Source: Solidesulfovibrio sp. (GTDB lineage Bacteria; Desulfobacterota; Desulfovibrionia; Desulfovibrionales; Desulfovibrionaceae). From it: a stretch of DNA of 64,000 nucleotides. The stretch is taken from assembly GCF_038562415.1 (NCBI RefSeq), contig NZ_JBCFBA010000020.1:40001-104000 (forward strand). The letters are read 5' to 3'. Under the pieces are notes generated by a model. It was not told the origin of the DNA. It did no database searches and saw nothing but the letters and a program-made list of their open reading frames with translations. Position numbers and translations under genes: made by a program. Positions 47,600 through 56,140 of this stretch are shown here, piece after piece; position 1 is the first letter of the stretch, and each line of letters begins with the position of its first letter.

Positions 47600-48126
47600 G
47601 AAGCGATTCCTCGCAGGATCTGTTCGGCGCACGCCTCGGGCGTGACACCGCAACTGGTTACGGTCAGATCGGCGGCGGCGGCATAGAGCGGCTGCCGCTC
47701 GGCATAGACCTCGGGCAGCGTGAGCCCGGCCGGCACCACGAAGGCGCGCTGGCCCGGATCGCCCACCCGGGCCAGGAACGTGGGCAGGTCGATGGCCAGA
47801 TGGACCACCGGCCCGCTGGATTTGAGCCGCGCCACGGCCCGGCGGCCGTAGATGACCGAGCCGCCCGTGGCCACCACGCAGCGCTTGACGCAAAGCCCGG
47901 CCACCACGTCCTCCTCCAGGCGCAGGAACCCTTCCAGCCCGAGCCGGGGGAGCAGTTCGGCCAGCCCGGCTCCGGCCGTGGCCTCGATGAGCCGGTCGGT
48001 GTCGAGGCTTGCCCAGCCCAGGCGCCGGGCGAGCAGCAAGGCCAGGGTGGACTTGCCCGCCCCGGCCATGCCGACGAGGCTCAGGCAGCCTTCGTCGGAT
48101 ATCCGCGTGAGAAGGGATGGTTGCAT
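47596..48126 (-). CDS. aroK: Shikimate kinase (176 aa)
   Basis: P-loop GMAGAGKST at about 19-27, substrate motif LDTDRLIEAT, GFLRLEEDVV (the 'F-R-x-x-E' site), VVATGGSVIY, and the lid/adenine part ERQPLYAAAADL. Standard length. It phosphorylates shikimate in aromatic amino acid synthesis. One caution: some gluconate/homoserine-type P-loop kinases look alike, but the D-x-D, FxR and GGS set fits shikimate kinase. Confidence 0.85.
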   Translation of the reverse strand: MQPSLLTRISDEGCLSLVGMAGAGKSTLALLLARRLGWASLDTDRLIEATAGAGLAELLPRLGLEGFLRLEEDVVAGLCVKRCVVATGGSVIYGRRAVARLKSSGPVVHLAIDLPTFLARVGDPGQRAFVVPAGLTLPEVYAERQPLYAAAADLTVTSCGVTPEACAEQILRGIAS

Positions 48127-48202
48127 GCGCTCGCGTCCGGCCGCCCGGCGGCTTGGCCCAGCCTAGCCTTTTTCGCCGGGGTTGCCTAGGCGTCCTTACG
48201 CG

Positions 48203-48231
48203 TTGTCAGCGGGCCGGGCTTTGGCTAAGAA
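48203..48231 (+). promoter_or_regulatory. Candidate promoter for gmhA operon
   Basis: TTGTCA and TAAGAA spaced by 17 bases, 47 bases before the gmhA ATG in the 151-base divergent gap with aroK. The -10 match is only partial. Confidence 0.35.
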
Positions 48232-48277
48232 GGTGGTCGCGCGACGCCTTGCGCGGACATCGCGCCAAGGGGAGGCC

Positions 48278-48892
48278 ATGTCGGAAACCACCATGCGGCT
48301 TATCGCCGCCTACACCGAGGAAGCGATCGCCCTGCGCGGGCGCTTTTTCAGCGAAAACGCCGCCCTTGTGGACACGGTGGCCCGGACCATGGCCGTTTCG
48401 CTGGCCCGTGGCGGCAAGATCCTTTTTTGCGGCAACGGCGGTTCGGCCGCCGACGCCCAGCACCTGGCCGCCGAATTCGTCAACCGCTTCGAGCTGGAGC
48501 GCCCGCCGCTTCCGGCCGTGGCCTTGACCACCGACACTTCGATACTTACCGCTATCGGCAACGATTACGGGTTCGACCGGGTCTTCGCCAAGCAGGTCCA
48601 GGCCCTGGGCCAGCCCGGCGACGTGGTGGTCGGCATCTCCACCTCCGGCAACAGCCCGAATGTCCTGGCCGCCCTGCGGGCCGCCCGGGACAAGGGCTGC
48701 GTCACCGTGGGCCTGGCCGGGGCCAACGGGGCCATCGTGCCCCTGTGCGACCTGGCCCTGCTCGTGCCCCACGAGCGCACGGCGCTCATCCAGGAGGTGC
48801 ACATCGCCATCGGCCACTTGCTGTGCAAGCTGACCGACCACTACCTCTTCGAGGACGTCATGGAGCTTGAACCCTACCTCGAAGGCCGGTAA
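48278..48892 (+). CDS. gmhA: Phosphoheptose isomerase (204 aa)
   Basis: Start [12 protein letters not shown] with AAGGGGAGG ahead. SIS-domain motifs [51 protein letters not shown] and the zinc/catalytic region [12 protein letters not shown]. It converts sedoheptulose 7-phosphate to D-glycero-D-manno-heptose 7-phosphate for LPS core heptose. First gene of a run with fmdB-like, hemC and a membrane protein. Confidence 0.93.
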   Translation: MSETTMRLIAAYTEEAIALRGRFFSENAALVDTVARTMAVSLARGGKILFCGNGGSAADAQHLAAEFVNRFELERPPLPAVALTTDTSILTAIGNDYGFDRVFAKQVQALGQPGDVVVGISTSGNSPNVLAALRAARDKGCVTVGLAGANGAIVPLCDLALLVPHERTALIQEVHIAIGHLLCKLTDHYLFEDVMELEPYLEGR

Positions 48893-48939
48893 CACCTCCG
48901 GTCGCCCAAGGCCGTCCCGTTTTGAAGGAGTCTTTGCCC

Positions 48940-49176
48940 ATGCCCATTTACGAGTACACCTGCGAGAAATGCGGGGCGCAGTTCGAGGAGATCATGTCGA
49001 GCGCCGCCACGACCTGCCCGCCCTGCCCCAAGTGCGCCTCGGGCGCCACGAAAAAACTCATGTCCGCCTGCCGCACGCGCACGGGCGGCGGCCAAACGGG
49101 CGCGCGCACGGCCGCGCCGTCCTCGGGCGGCGGCTGCGCCGGCTGTTCCGGCGGCAGCTGCGCCACCTGCCACTGA
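48940..49176 (+). CDS. FmdB-family zinc ribbon protein (78 aa)
   Basis: Starts [20 protein letters not shown], the family signature, with AAGGAG nine bases upstream. Knuckles CEKC and CPKC (preceded by TCPPC), then a Gly-rich linker and a Cys-rich tail [13 protein letters not shown]. The family is described as putative regulators; no function is established. Between gmhA and hemC in one operon. Confidence 0.88.
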   Translation: MPIYEYTCEKCGAQFEEIMSSAATTCPPCPKCASGATKKLMSACRTRTGGGQTGARTAAPSSGGGCAGCSGGSCATCH

Positions 49177-49273
49177 CGGCGGCGTTCCCCGGTCATCCAT
49201 GCCTCCCGGGCCGACGGCCTCGCCGCCGGCCCGGGTTTGCCGCAACAACGCTTCGAGGGGGATCGAAATCCGC

Positions 49274-50206
49274 ATGCGCGACACACTCGTCATCGCCACC
49301 CGTGGCAGCAAGCTGGCCCTGTGGCAGGCCAACCACGTGGCTTCCCGGCTGCGGAAAACCCATCCCGGCCTCGTCGTGGACCTGCTGCCCATCAAGACCA
49401 AGGGCGACAAGATCCTGGACGTGCCCCTGGCCAAGGTCGGTGGCAAGGGGCTGTTCGTCAAGGAAATCGAGGAGGCCCTCCTCGACGGCCGGGCCGATGT
49501 CGCCGTCCATTCCATGAAGGACGTGCCGGCCGAGCAGCCCGAGGGGCTCGTGGTCGGCATCGTGCCCGAGCGCGAGGACCCCTGCGACATGCTACTGTCG
49601 GTGGCCCACGACGGCCTGGCCGCCCTGCCGGCCGGGGCCAGGGTCGGCACGAGCAGCCTGCGCCGCAAGGCCCAGCTCACGGCCGCGCGGCCGGACTTGG
49701 CCATCGTGGACCTGCGCGGCAACCTGGACACCCGGGTGGGCAAGCTCCTGGACGGCCAGTTCGACGCCATCGTGGTGGCCGCCGCCGGGCTCAACCGCCT
49801 GGGGCTGACCGCGCCCAAGGCCGAACGCCTGGCCCCGCCGCGCTTCCTGCCGGCCGCCGCCCAGGGGGCGCTCGGCATCGAATACCGGCGCGACGACCCG
49901 GAAACCGCGGCCATGCTGGCCTTTTTCGACCATGCCGAAAGCCGCGACGCCGTGGCCGCCGAACGGGCCTTCCTGGCCCGCCTGGAGGGCGGCTGCCAGG
50001 TGCCCATCGCCGCTTTCGCCGCCATCGACGGCGACAGCCTGACCCTCGACGGCCTGGTCGCCGATCCCCAAACCGGCGCGACTTTCCGCGACGCCGTAAC
50101 CGGTCGGCGCCACGAGGCGACCACCCTCGGCCGGACCCTGGCCGAGACCGTCCTGGCCATGGGGGCCAAGGCCGTGCTCGACGCCGTATGCCGGGACGCA
50201 ACCTGA
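49274..50206 (+). CDS. hemC: Porphobilinogen deaminase (hydroxymethylbilane synthase, 310 aa)
   Basis: Starts [22 protein letters not shown]. Motifs: [25 protein letters not shown] (binding loop), [36 protein letters not shown] and [13 protein letters not shown] with the Cys that carries the dipyrromethane cofactor. It joins four porphobilinogens for tetrapyrroles (haem, sirohaem, B12). 310 residues is standard. Two bases separate its stop from the next gene. Confidence 0.96.
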   Translation: MRDTLVIATRGSKLALWQANHVASRLRKTHPGLVVDLLPIKTKGDKILDVPLAKVGGKGLFVKEIEEALLDGRADVAVHSMKDVPAEQPEGLVVGIVPEREDPCDMLLSVAHDGLAALPAGARVGTSSLRRKAQLTAARPDLAIVDLRGNLDTRVGKLLDGQFDAIVVAAAGLNRLGLTAPKAERLAPPRFLPAAAQGALGIEYRRDDPETAAMLAFFDHAESRDAVAAERAFLARLEGGCQVPIAAFAAIDGDSLTLDGLVADPQTGATFRDAVTGRRHEATTLGRTLAETVLAMGAKAVLDAVCRDAT

Positions 50207-50208
50207 GC

Positions 50209-51516
50209 ATGTCCAGGAAATCGCTCAAGAACCTGGCTTTCGCCGCCCTGGCCGCCGGGCTTGTGGCCCTGCTCGTGGCCATGGCCACGGGCAGCCGCTT
50301 AAACGCCCACCCCGATGAGCTCGACCACGTCAACGCCGGCCGGTACTTCATCCAGTACTGGGACTTTCCGGCCATGGACGACCCGCGCCTGGCCCATTCC
50401 TTCAGCAACTACGGCGTCACCTACCTGCAGCAGCTCGACATCGTCTATTTCTTCGCCGGCCGCTTCGCCAACCTGATCCTGCCCCTGGCCGGTCAGGACT
50501 ACATGGCCCTGCGTTTTTTCGACATCTTCCTGTTCGCCATCCTGATGGTGCTTTTTCTGCGCCTGCCAGACGACCGCAAGATCGCCTTCCTGCCGCTTTT
50601 CATCACGCCGCAGATCTGGTATGTGTTCAGTTATTTCAATGGCGACGCCTTTCCGATGTTCCTGACCTTCTGCATGGTCTATCTGGCGGCCCGGCTCGAT
50701 CCGCCCGTCTCCTCCCCGCCGCTTGACGTGCGCCGGGTCGACACGCGGCGGCTTTTGTACATGGGCGTCCTGCTCGGCCTGGTCTGCATTTCCAAACAGA
50801 ACTACTACGTCTTCGCGGCCTTCACCCTGGCCTTTTTCGGCGTCTGCGGCCTGGCCGGGCGCGACATGGGCGCGGCGGCGAAAAACGCCGCCCTGGTTTT
50901 CGCCGTGGCCGCCATGCTGTTCGCCGGCCGCTGGGGGCACAACGTCTACGTCAACCGCACGGTGCGCCCGGAAGTGCCCACGCAAAACGCCGAGAAATAC
51001 GCCCGCGAGGACTACAAGCCCTCGGCCCAGGAAGCGGGCACGCAATTCTGGGGCCTGCGCATGCGCGACCAGGGCCTGACCTATCCCCAGCTTTTCACCG
51101 TGTGGACCTGGCACATCTGGTCGTTTCGCACCTCGTTCGGCGTCTACGACTACATGAAGATCTACGCGCCCTACGTCTATTACCGCTACATGGGCTACCT
51201 GCTCTGGACGCTCATGGGGGCGCTGGCCCTGTCCCTGGTCCTGCACGGCGGGCGCGGCGGCACCACGGGCCTGCTCGTCTTCGTGGTTTTCGCCGGGCTG
51301 ACCGTCTTCCAGTCCACCTGGCACTCCTGGACCTCGGATTTCCAGGCCCAGGGCCGTTACCTCTTCCCCATCGGGGCCATGGCCGGCATGCTGCTGGCCC
51401 GGTTCGCCAGGGCCGCCAACCGCACCCTGCCCGTCACCCTGCCCCTGGCCGCGCTCATGTGCGCCCTGTCGGTCTATTCCTTCGTCTGGGTCGGGCTGGC
51501 CAACATCCAGAAGTAG
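50209..51516 (+). CDS. Polytopic membrane protein, DUF2142/GT-C-like (435 aa)
   Basis: Ten or so membrane helices. The first extracellular loop has the acidic motif NAHPDELDHVNAGRYF, like the 'PDE-x-x-H' loop of DUF2142 and ArnT/PMT-type glycosyltransferases, in which an Asp is catalytic. SKQNYYVFAAF and SWTSDFQAQGRYLFPIGAMAGML also fit DUF2142 proteins. The likely role is lipid-linked sugar transfer at the inner membrane, but activity is inferred. Co-transcribed with hemC. Confidence 0.75.
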   Translation: MSRKSLKNLAFAALAAGLVALLVAMATGSRLNAHPDELDHVNAGRYFIQYWDFPAMDDPRLAHSFSNYGVTYLQQLDIVYFFAGRFANLILPLAGQDYMALRFFDIFLFAILMVLFLRLPDDRKIAFLPLFITPQIWYVFSYFNGDAFPMFLTFCMVYLAARLDPPVSSPPLDVRRVDTRRLLYMGVLLGLVCISKQNYYVFAAFTLAFFGVCGLAGRDMGAAAKNAALVFAVAAMLFAGRWGHNVYVNRTVRPEVPTQNAEKYAREDYKPSAQEAGTQFWGLRMRDQGLTYPQLFTVWTWHIWSFRTSFGVYDYMKIYAPYVYYRYMGYLLWTLMGALALSLVLHGGRGGTTGLLVFVVFAGLTVFQSTWHSWTSDFQAQGRYLFPIGAMAGMLLARFARAANRTLPVTLPLAALMCALSVYSFVWVGLANIQK

Positions 51517-51544
51517 GCTCCCGCCACCACGATACCCGCGCAAC

Positions 51545-51568
51545 AAAAAGGCCCCCAGCGGGGCCTTT
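51545..51568. terminator. Bidirectional terminator between convergent genes
   Basis: Stem AAAGGCCCC (51547-51555) with its complement 51560-51568 and a CAGC loop; five A on the left give five T for the minus strand, and a weaker T-rich run follows on the plus strand. Confidence 0.8.
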
Positions 51569-51590
51569 CTTGTTGTAATGCCTTGCCGGG

Positions 51591-52151
51591 CTACTGCTGC
51601 AACAGCGGCTTGTAGTGCGTCGGAATCTTGATCTTGGGATCGAGTTCCTTGGCCCGCTTGAAATCGGCCTTGGCCTCGTCGAGCTTGGTCATGGCTCCGT
51701 AGCTCAGGCCCCGGTTCTTGAAGTAGACGGCCTGCTGGACGCCGGCCTTGCTGAGTTCGATGGCCTTGGTCAGGTCGGCCACCGCCTCGGTGTGCTTGTT
51801 TTGCATGGCCAGGATGCGAGCCCGGTCGTAGTAGGCCGCCGTATAATCGGGCTTGAGCTCGATGGCCCGGCTCAGGTCGGCCAGGGCCTCGGCGGTCATC
51901 TTCTTGTTGGCGTAGGCCGTGCCCCGGTTGGTCAGGGCCAGGGGCAGGATGTCCTTGGGCGTGGCCGGGTTGTCGATGACCTTGGTCAGGGACTCGATGC
52001 CGGCGTTCCAATGGCGTTCGTTGACGGCTTGCACGCCCTGGGCGTATTCGACGCTGATGCGGTCGGGGCCGGTCATTTTCCTGGCAAAGGCCTGGCCCGC
52101 GAAAAGCAGCAGCACGGCAGCCAGCAGGGCGACGGAGATGCGGCGGTACAT
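51591..52151 (-). CDS. Exported TPR protein (186 aa)
   Basis: Signal peptide to about residue 23 (cleavage after AFA). Three to four TPR units follow: ALTNRGTAYANKKMTAEALADLSRAIELKPDYTAAYYDRARIL and a second set ending ADFKRAKELDP. GGGAGGG before the ATG. TPR proteins are binding platforms; the periplasmic partner is unknown. Stands alone between a terminator and the hairpin region near 52.4 kb. Confidence 0.8.
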   Translation of the reverse strand: MYRRISVALLAAVLLLFAGQAFARKMTGPDRISVEYAQGVQAVNERHWNAGIESLTKVIDNPATPKDILPLALTNRGTAYANKKMTAEALADLSRAIELKPDYTAAYYDRARILAMQNKHTEAVADLTKAIELSKAGVQQAVYFKNRGLSYGAMTKLDEAKADFKRAKELDPKIKIPTHYKPLLQQ

Positions 52152-52363
52152 GGTTTCCCTCCCGGGTTATTGATATTGATTCTCTGTCTCATTTAATGAG
52201 GCCTCCCCGGGCCCGGCGCAAGAGCCCCAACGCCTTCGGGACATCTTTTTTTTCCTGTTGTTGCAACGGGTATCCGTTGCCATGCGAACGAAATTCGCTA
52301 TCCAACCGCCACACCGGCACCTTTTCCGACCGGCCCATCGCCAGCCCCCGGCCGACACCATTG

Positions 52364-52403
52364 AGGGGCCGAAACATGACTGTTTTGTCATGTTCCGGCC
52401 CCT
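52364..52403. repeat. 17-bp inverted repeat downstream of cobT
   Basis: Arms 52364-52380 and 52387-52403 differ at one base, loop of six, no T-run after it on the minus strand. It lies 43 bases after the cobT stop, so it may stabilise or end that message. A smaller 7-bp stem (52263-52269 / 52274-52280) is nearby. The rest of 52152-52445 holds nothing recognised. Confidence 0.6.
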
Positions 52404-52445
52404 GATGCCGTTCGCGTGCCCCGCGTCTCCGGAAACGCCGCCCCG

Positions 52446-53513
52446 CTAAGCGCCGCCATCCACGCCCGCCACGGCGAACGTCGCCATCTTGTTGTAGATG
52501 TTCGCCCCGGCCCGCAGGAGGAACAGCGCCAGCACCGCGCCCGTGCCTTCGCCCAGGCGCAGCCCCAGGTCGAGCAGCGGTTTTTGCCCCAGGGCATCGG
52601 CCACCGCGGCATAGCCGGGCTCGGCCGAGGCGTGGCTGACGAAAGCGTAATCGGCCACGGCCGGGGCGATGGCCCGGGCGGCCACGTAGGCGGCGGTGGA
52701 AATGAAGCCGTCCACGGCGATGGGAAGCTTGCGCGCCGCCGCGCCGAGGATCAGCCCGGCCAGGCAGGCGATTTCCAGCCCGCCCAGGGCGGCCAGGATG
52801 GCCACGGGGTCGCCCGAGGCCAGCACCGCGCCGTGCAGGCGCAGGGCCTTGGCCACCACGCCGGCCTTGCGGCGCACGCCGGCGGCGTCAAGCCCGGTGC
52901 CGGGGCCGGTGATGTCCTCGGGCGCCAGGCCCAGGTAGGCGCAAAAAAGGGCCGTGGACGGCGTGGTGTTGGCGATGCCCATGTCGCCCGTGCCAAGGGC
53001 CATGATGCCCTCGGCGGCGGCCTGGCCGGCCAGGGAGGCGCCGAGCAGCAGGGCCTTTTCGCAGGTCTCCCGGCGCATGGCCGCCTCGGCCGCCAGGTTG
53101 GCCGTGCCCGAGGCCACGCGCGCCCCGGCGAAGCGGGGATGGGGCGCGAAGGGCTCGCCCAGGCAGCCGGCGTCGACCACGCGCAAATCGATGCCGGCGG
53201 TGTCGGCCAGGACGTTGATGCCCGCGCCGCCGGCCAGGAAGTTGGCCACCATCTGCCGGGTGACCGCCTGGGGGAAAAGGCTCACGCCCTCGGCGGCCAC
53301 GCCGTGGTCCCCGGCGCAGACGTAGACCCGGGCCGGATCGACACCGGGGGGCTTCCCGCCGCCGATGGCGAAAAGGCGCGCCGCGACCTCTTCCAGCCGG
53401 CCCAGGCTCCCGCGCGGCTTGGTCAGGTTGTCCAGGTGGGCCTGGGCGGCGGGAAAGAGGCCGGCATCCACGGGCGCGATGGCGGCGCACACTTCGTCGA
53501 GGCTTGCGAACAT
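52446..53513 (-). CDS. cobT: Nicotinate-nucleotide--dimethylbenzimidazole phosphoribosyltransferase (355 aa)
   Basis: Start MFASLDEVCAAIAPVD with AAGGAG upstream. Family motifs: LTKPRGSLGRLEEVA, VCAGDHGVAAEGVSLFPQAVTRQMV, GGAGINVLA, GIMALGTGDMGIANTTPSTAL, and the catalytic Glu in LRLGEGTGAVLAL. It makes alpha-ribazole phosphate, the lower ligand of cobamides, from NaMN and a base. Transcribed after the phosphofructokinase gene with a 95-base gap; no cobalamin riboswitch is seen there. Confidence 0.94.
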   Translation of the reverse strand: MFASLDEVCAAIAPVDAGLFPAAQAHLDNLTKPRGSLGRLEEVAARLFAIGGGKPPGVDPARVYVCAGDHGVAAEGVSLFPQAVTRQMVANFLAGGAGINVLADTAGIDLRVVDAGCLGEPFAPHPRFAGARVASGTANLAAEAAMRRETCEKALLLGASLAGQAAAEGIMALGTGDMGIANTTPSTALFCAYLGLAPEDITGPGTGLDAAGVRRKAGVVAKALRLHGAVLASGDPVAILAALGGLEIACLAGLILGAAARKLPIAVDGFISTAAYVAARAIAPAVADYAFVSHASAEPGYAAVADALGQKPLLDLGLRLGEGTGAVLALFLLRAGANIYNKMATFAVAGVDGGA

Positions 53514-53534
53514 GGAAACTCCTTGCAAAGGCGT

Positions 53535-53573
53535 CGCCGCGGGGAACCGGCCGGTGCCGGTCCGCCCGCGGCG
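53535..53573. repeat. Nested hairpin in the pfk-cobT gap
   Basis: Outer stem 53535-53543 with 53565-53573 (9 bp, perfect), inner stem ACCGGC/GCCGGT. No T-run. Possible message-processing or stability structure ahead of cobT. Confidence 0.4.
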
Positions 53574-53608
53574 CGGGGGTTGTCCGGGCCGCTTACGGCG
53601 GCGCGGAA

Positions 53609-54937
53609 TCAGGCGACGTAGGGCGTGAAACGCGGCTGGCCGGTGGAATCGAGCACGGCCTGCCAGTAGTCGGAGCCGATGTCGATGTGCTTGCGTTCGC
53701 GGGTGACCAGCGGCAGGGGCACATGGACGTAGCGGTCGTTGACCGAGCCGATCATGAGGCCGGTCTTGCCGGCCATGCCGGCGTGCACGGCCAGCCGGCC
53801 CAGGAAGCCGCAGTAGACGGCGTCGGCGGTGTTGGCCACCACGGCGCGCACGATGTAGCTCGGGTCGATGACTTTCAGCGTGATGGGCAGGCCCCCGGCC
53901 TTGCAGCGGCCCTTGATGGCCGTGGCCAGGATGCCGCAAAAATCGCCGAGCACCGGGTTGCCCGAGGGATCGAAGCGGCCGGTTTCCGTCACCAGGTGCT
54001 GCCCGGCGCCCTCGGCGGCCACGATGACGGCATGTCCCCGAGTGCGCAGCCGCCGCTCCAGCACGTCGAGCACGCCGCCCTCCCCGTCCAGGGCGAAGGG
54101 CTCCTCGGGCACGAGCACCATGTTGACGTGCTTGAGCCCCATGCTGGCCTCGGCGGCGATGAAGCCGGCCTGCCGGCCCATGAGCTTGACCAGGCCAACG
54201 CCGTAGGGCGCGCCCAGGGCCTCGACATGGGCGCAGGCGATGGCCTCGGTGGCCTGTTCGGCGGCCGTTAAAAAGCCGAAGGTGCGCGAGACGAAGTGGA
54301 TGTCGTTGTCCACGGTCTTGGGGATGCAGACAATGCCGATGGCCAGGCCCCGCGAGGCGATCTCGGCCTGGATGGCCGAGGCGGCGCGCATGGTGCCCAC
54401 GCCGCCGATGCAGATGCAAAAGCCGATGCCGAGCCGGTCCATGGCGTCCACGATCTCGTCCACGGCCTGCGGCCCGCGCGAGGAACCGAGGATGGTGCCG
54501 CCGAATTCGTGGATCTCGGCCACGTTTGCCGGCGAAAGCTCCAGCACGTCGTGGCGGCAGGCCGGGATGAAGCCGCGCAGGCCGTAGCGGATGCCGAGCG
54601 TGGCGGCCACGCCGTACTGGTGGTGGGCCTCCATGACGATGGCCCGGATGACGTCGTTGATGCCCGGGCAGATGCCGCCGCAGGTGACGATGGCCACCTT
54701 GGTCTTGTGGGGCGAAAAAAAGATTTTTTGGCGCGGCCCGGCCTCCTCGAAAAAGACGGGCCTGGCCCCGTCGCAGGTGACAGAGCCGCGCGTGATGCCC
54801 ACGAGCACCCCGGCGTCGTCGGGAACGAACGCGCCCACGCGCTTGGGGCTGTCGCAGGCCGGTTGGCCGAGGGTCGGCACGGCCGTGGCTTCGGCGGTAA
54901 GCGGCAGGTCCGGGGCGGCGTCCTTGTTGTTGCGCAT
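53609..54937 (-). CDS. pfkA: 6-phosphofructokinase, group III type, with altered GGDGT motif (442 aa)
   Basis: Start MRNNKDAAPDLP with AAGGAG upstream. The length and motifs fit the long 'TP0108-like' PFKs: CGGICPGINDVIRAIV, GGTILGSSRG, PKTVDNDI (catalytic Asp210), FGFLTAAEQATEAIA, KLMGRQAGFIA, VAAEGAGQ. Most strikingly, the Mg/phosphate motif GGDGT reads GGVGT (Val180), so the conserved Asp is absent. Lys in PKTVDND is the feature usually linked to PPi-dependent enzymes, so the phosphate donor is uncertain. Upstream of cobT, divergent from a glycosyltransferase. Confidence 0.88.
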   Translation of the reverse strand: MRNNKDAAPDLPLTAEATAVPTLGQPACDSPKRVGAFVPDDAGVLVGITRGSVTCDGARPVFFEEAGPRQKIFFSPHKTKVAIVTCGGICPGINDVIRAIVMEAHHQYGVAATLGIRYGLRGFIPACRHDVLELSPANVAEIHEFGGTILGSSRGPQAVDEIVDAMDRLGIGFCICIGGVGTMRAASAIQAEIASRGLAIGIVCIPKTVDNDIHFVSRTFGFLTAAEQATEAIACAHVEALGAPYGVGLVKLMGRQAGFIAAEASMGLKHVNMVLVPEEPFALDGEGGVLDVLERRLRTRGHAVIVAAEGAGQHLVTETGRFDPSGNPVLGDFCGILATAIKGRCKAGGLPITLKVIDPSYIVRAVVANTADAVYCGFLGRLAVHAGMAGKTGLMIGSVNDRYVHVPLPLVTRERKHIDIGSDYWQAVLDSTGQPRFTPYVA

Positions 54938-55033
54938 GGCGACTCCTTGCGGCATCTCGGTTGCGAGGGGCGAGGGCCTGTCTGTTAGCGTTTTGCCCGC
55001 CCCCTCGCAACCGGCACCGGCAAAGGGAGCGTC

Positions 55034-56032
55034 GTGAAACGCATTTTCATTTTCCTGCCGCCGCTTCGCGGCGTTTCCGGGGGCCTGGCCGTGCTGGGCG
55101 ACACGGCCCGCGATCTGCGCGCCCTGGGCCGCGAGGTGGTGCTCGTGCTGCGCGAGGCCGGGGCCACGCCGCTGGCACTGCCGGCCGGCCTGCCGGTGGT
55201 GACGCTTTCCCGCGCCGGCCTGGCGGCCGACGACACCTACCTCGTGCCCGAGGGCTGGCCCAACGCCCTGGCCCCGGGGCTTGCCGCCGGGGCGCGCTGC
55301 GTCGTGTACTGCCAGAACTGGGCCTACCTGTTCCACGGCCTGCCCGGGGGGGTCGGCTGGGACAGGCTGCCGGTGTCGTTTCTGGCCGTGTCCGACCCGG
55401 TGGCCCGCTACATCGAACTGGCCCTGGGCACCCGGCCCCCGGTGTTGCGCCCGGCCATCGATCCGGCCCGGTTTTTCCCGCCTCCGGCCAAGCCGGCGCC
55501 CGGCCCCGTGCGCGTGGGCTTCATGCCGCGCAAGAACAAGGCCCTGGCGGCCATGGTCCGCGACGTGGTCACGGCCCGGTCCTCGCGCACGGGGCTGGCC
55601 CTGGACTGGATCGCCATCGACGGCCTGTCCCCGGACGGCGTGGCCGAGGCCCTGCGCTCCTGCCACGTGTTTCTGGCCACGGGTTTTCCCGAGGGCTGTC
55701 CGTTGCCGCCGCTGGAGGCCCTGGCCTGCGGCTGTATCGTGGCCGGGTTCGCCGGCTTCGGCGGCTTCGACTACATGCGCCAGGCCGGTGAGGGCGGTTA
55801 TGCCCCAAGCGTTGCCCTGCGCGACGTGCCCTGGGGCGGCAACGGCTTTTACGCCGCCGACAATGACGTTTTCGGGGCGGCGGCCTGCCTGGAGGCGGCG
55901 GCTAGGCTTTGGGTCTCGGGCGGCGCGGGGCTCACGGCAGTGCTCGAAAACGGACGGCTGACGGCGGCCGCCTACGCACCGGCCAACCGCCTTGGCGCCG
56001 TGACAAAGTTGCTCGCCAACGCGCTACGCTGA
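55034..56032 (+). CDS. Glycosyltransferase family 4/1-like protein (332 aa)
   Basis: GTG start with AAGGGAG ahead; starts MKRIFIFLPPLRGVSGGLAVLGD, a GT-B donor/acceptor opening. The C-terminal donor part shows VGFMPRKNKALAAMV, SCHVFLATGFPEGCPLPPLEALACGCIVAGFAG, the usual 'E-G-x-P-x-P-x-L-E-A-x-A-x-G' nucleotide-sugar site. Cytoplasmic, no signal. Acceptor unknown; probably surface glycan. Confidence 0.82.
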   Translation: MKRIFIFLPPLRGVSGGLAVLGDTARDLRALGREVVLVLREAGATPLALPAGLPVVTLSRAGLAADDTYLVPEGWPNALAPGLAAGARCVVYCQNWAYLFHGLPGGVGWDRLPVSFLAVSDPVARYIELALGTRPPVLRPAIDPARFFPPPAKPAPGPVRVGFMPRKNKALAAMVRDVVTARSSRTGLALDWIAIDGLSPDGVAEALRSCHVFLATGFPEGCPLPPLEALACGCIVAGFAGFGGFDYMRQAGEGGYAPSVALRDVPWGGNGFYAADNDVFGAAACLEAAARLWVSGGAGLTAVLENGRLTAAAYAPANRLGAVTKLLANALR

Positions 56033-56060
56033 CCGCCCAACGAACCCCCCGGCGTGTCGA

Positions 56061-56088
56061 TTGCCTTTCTCCCGGCTTCCTGTATTGT
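56061..56088 (+). promoter_or_regulatory. Candidate promoter for the multicopper oxidase operon
   Basis: TTGCCT and TATTGT spaced by 16 bases, with a further TATAGT just after, 53 bases before the oxidase ATG. AT-rich within a GC-rich gap. Confidence 0.5.
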
Positions 56089-56140
56089 TATAGTCGACCC
56101 CCAAGGTCGGATACCCGCAACCCGCGTCCAAGGAGCCCCG

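Noticed and set aside
53514..53608. Possible cobalamin riboswitch ahead of cobT
   Set aside because: The gap is only 95 bases and carries a simple nested hairpin; no B12-box-like element seen.
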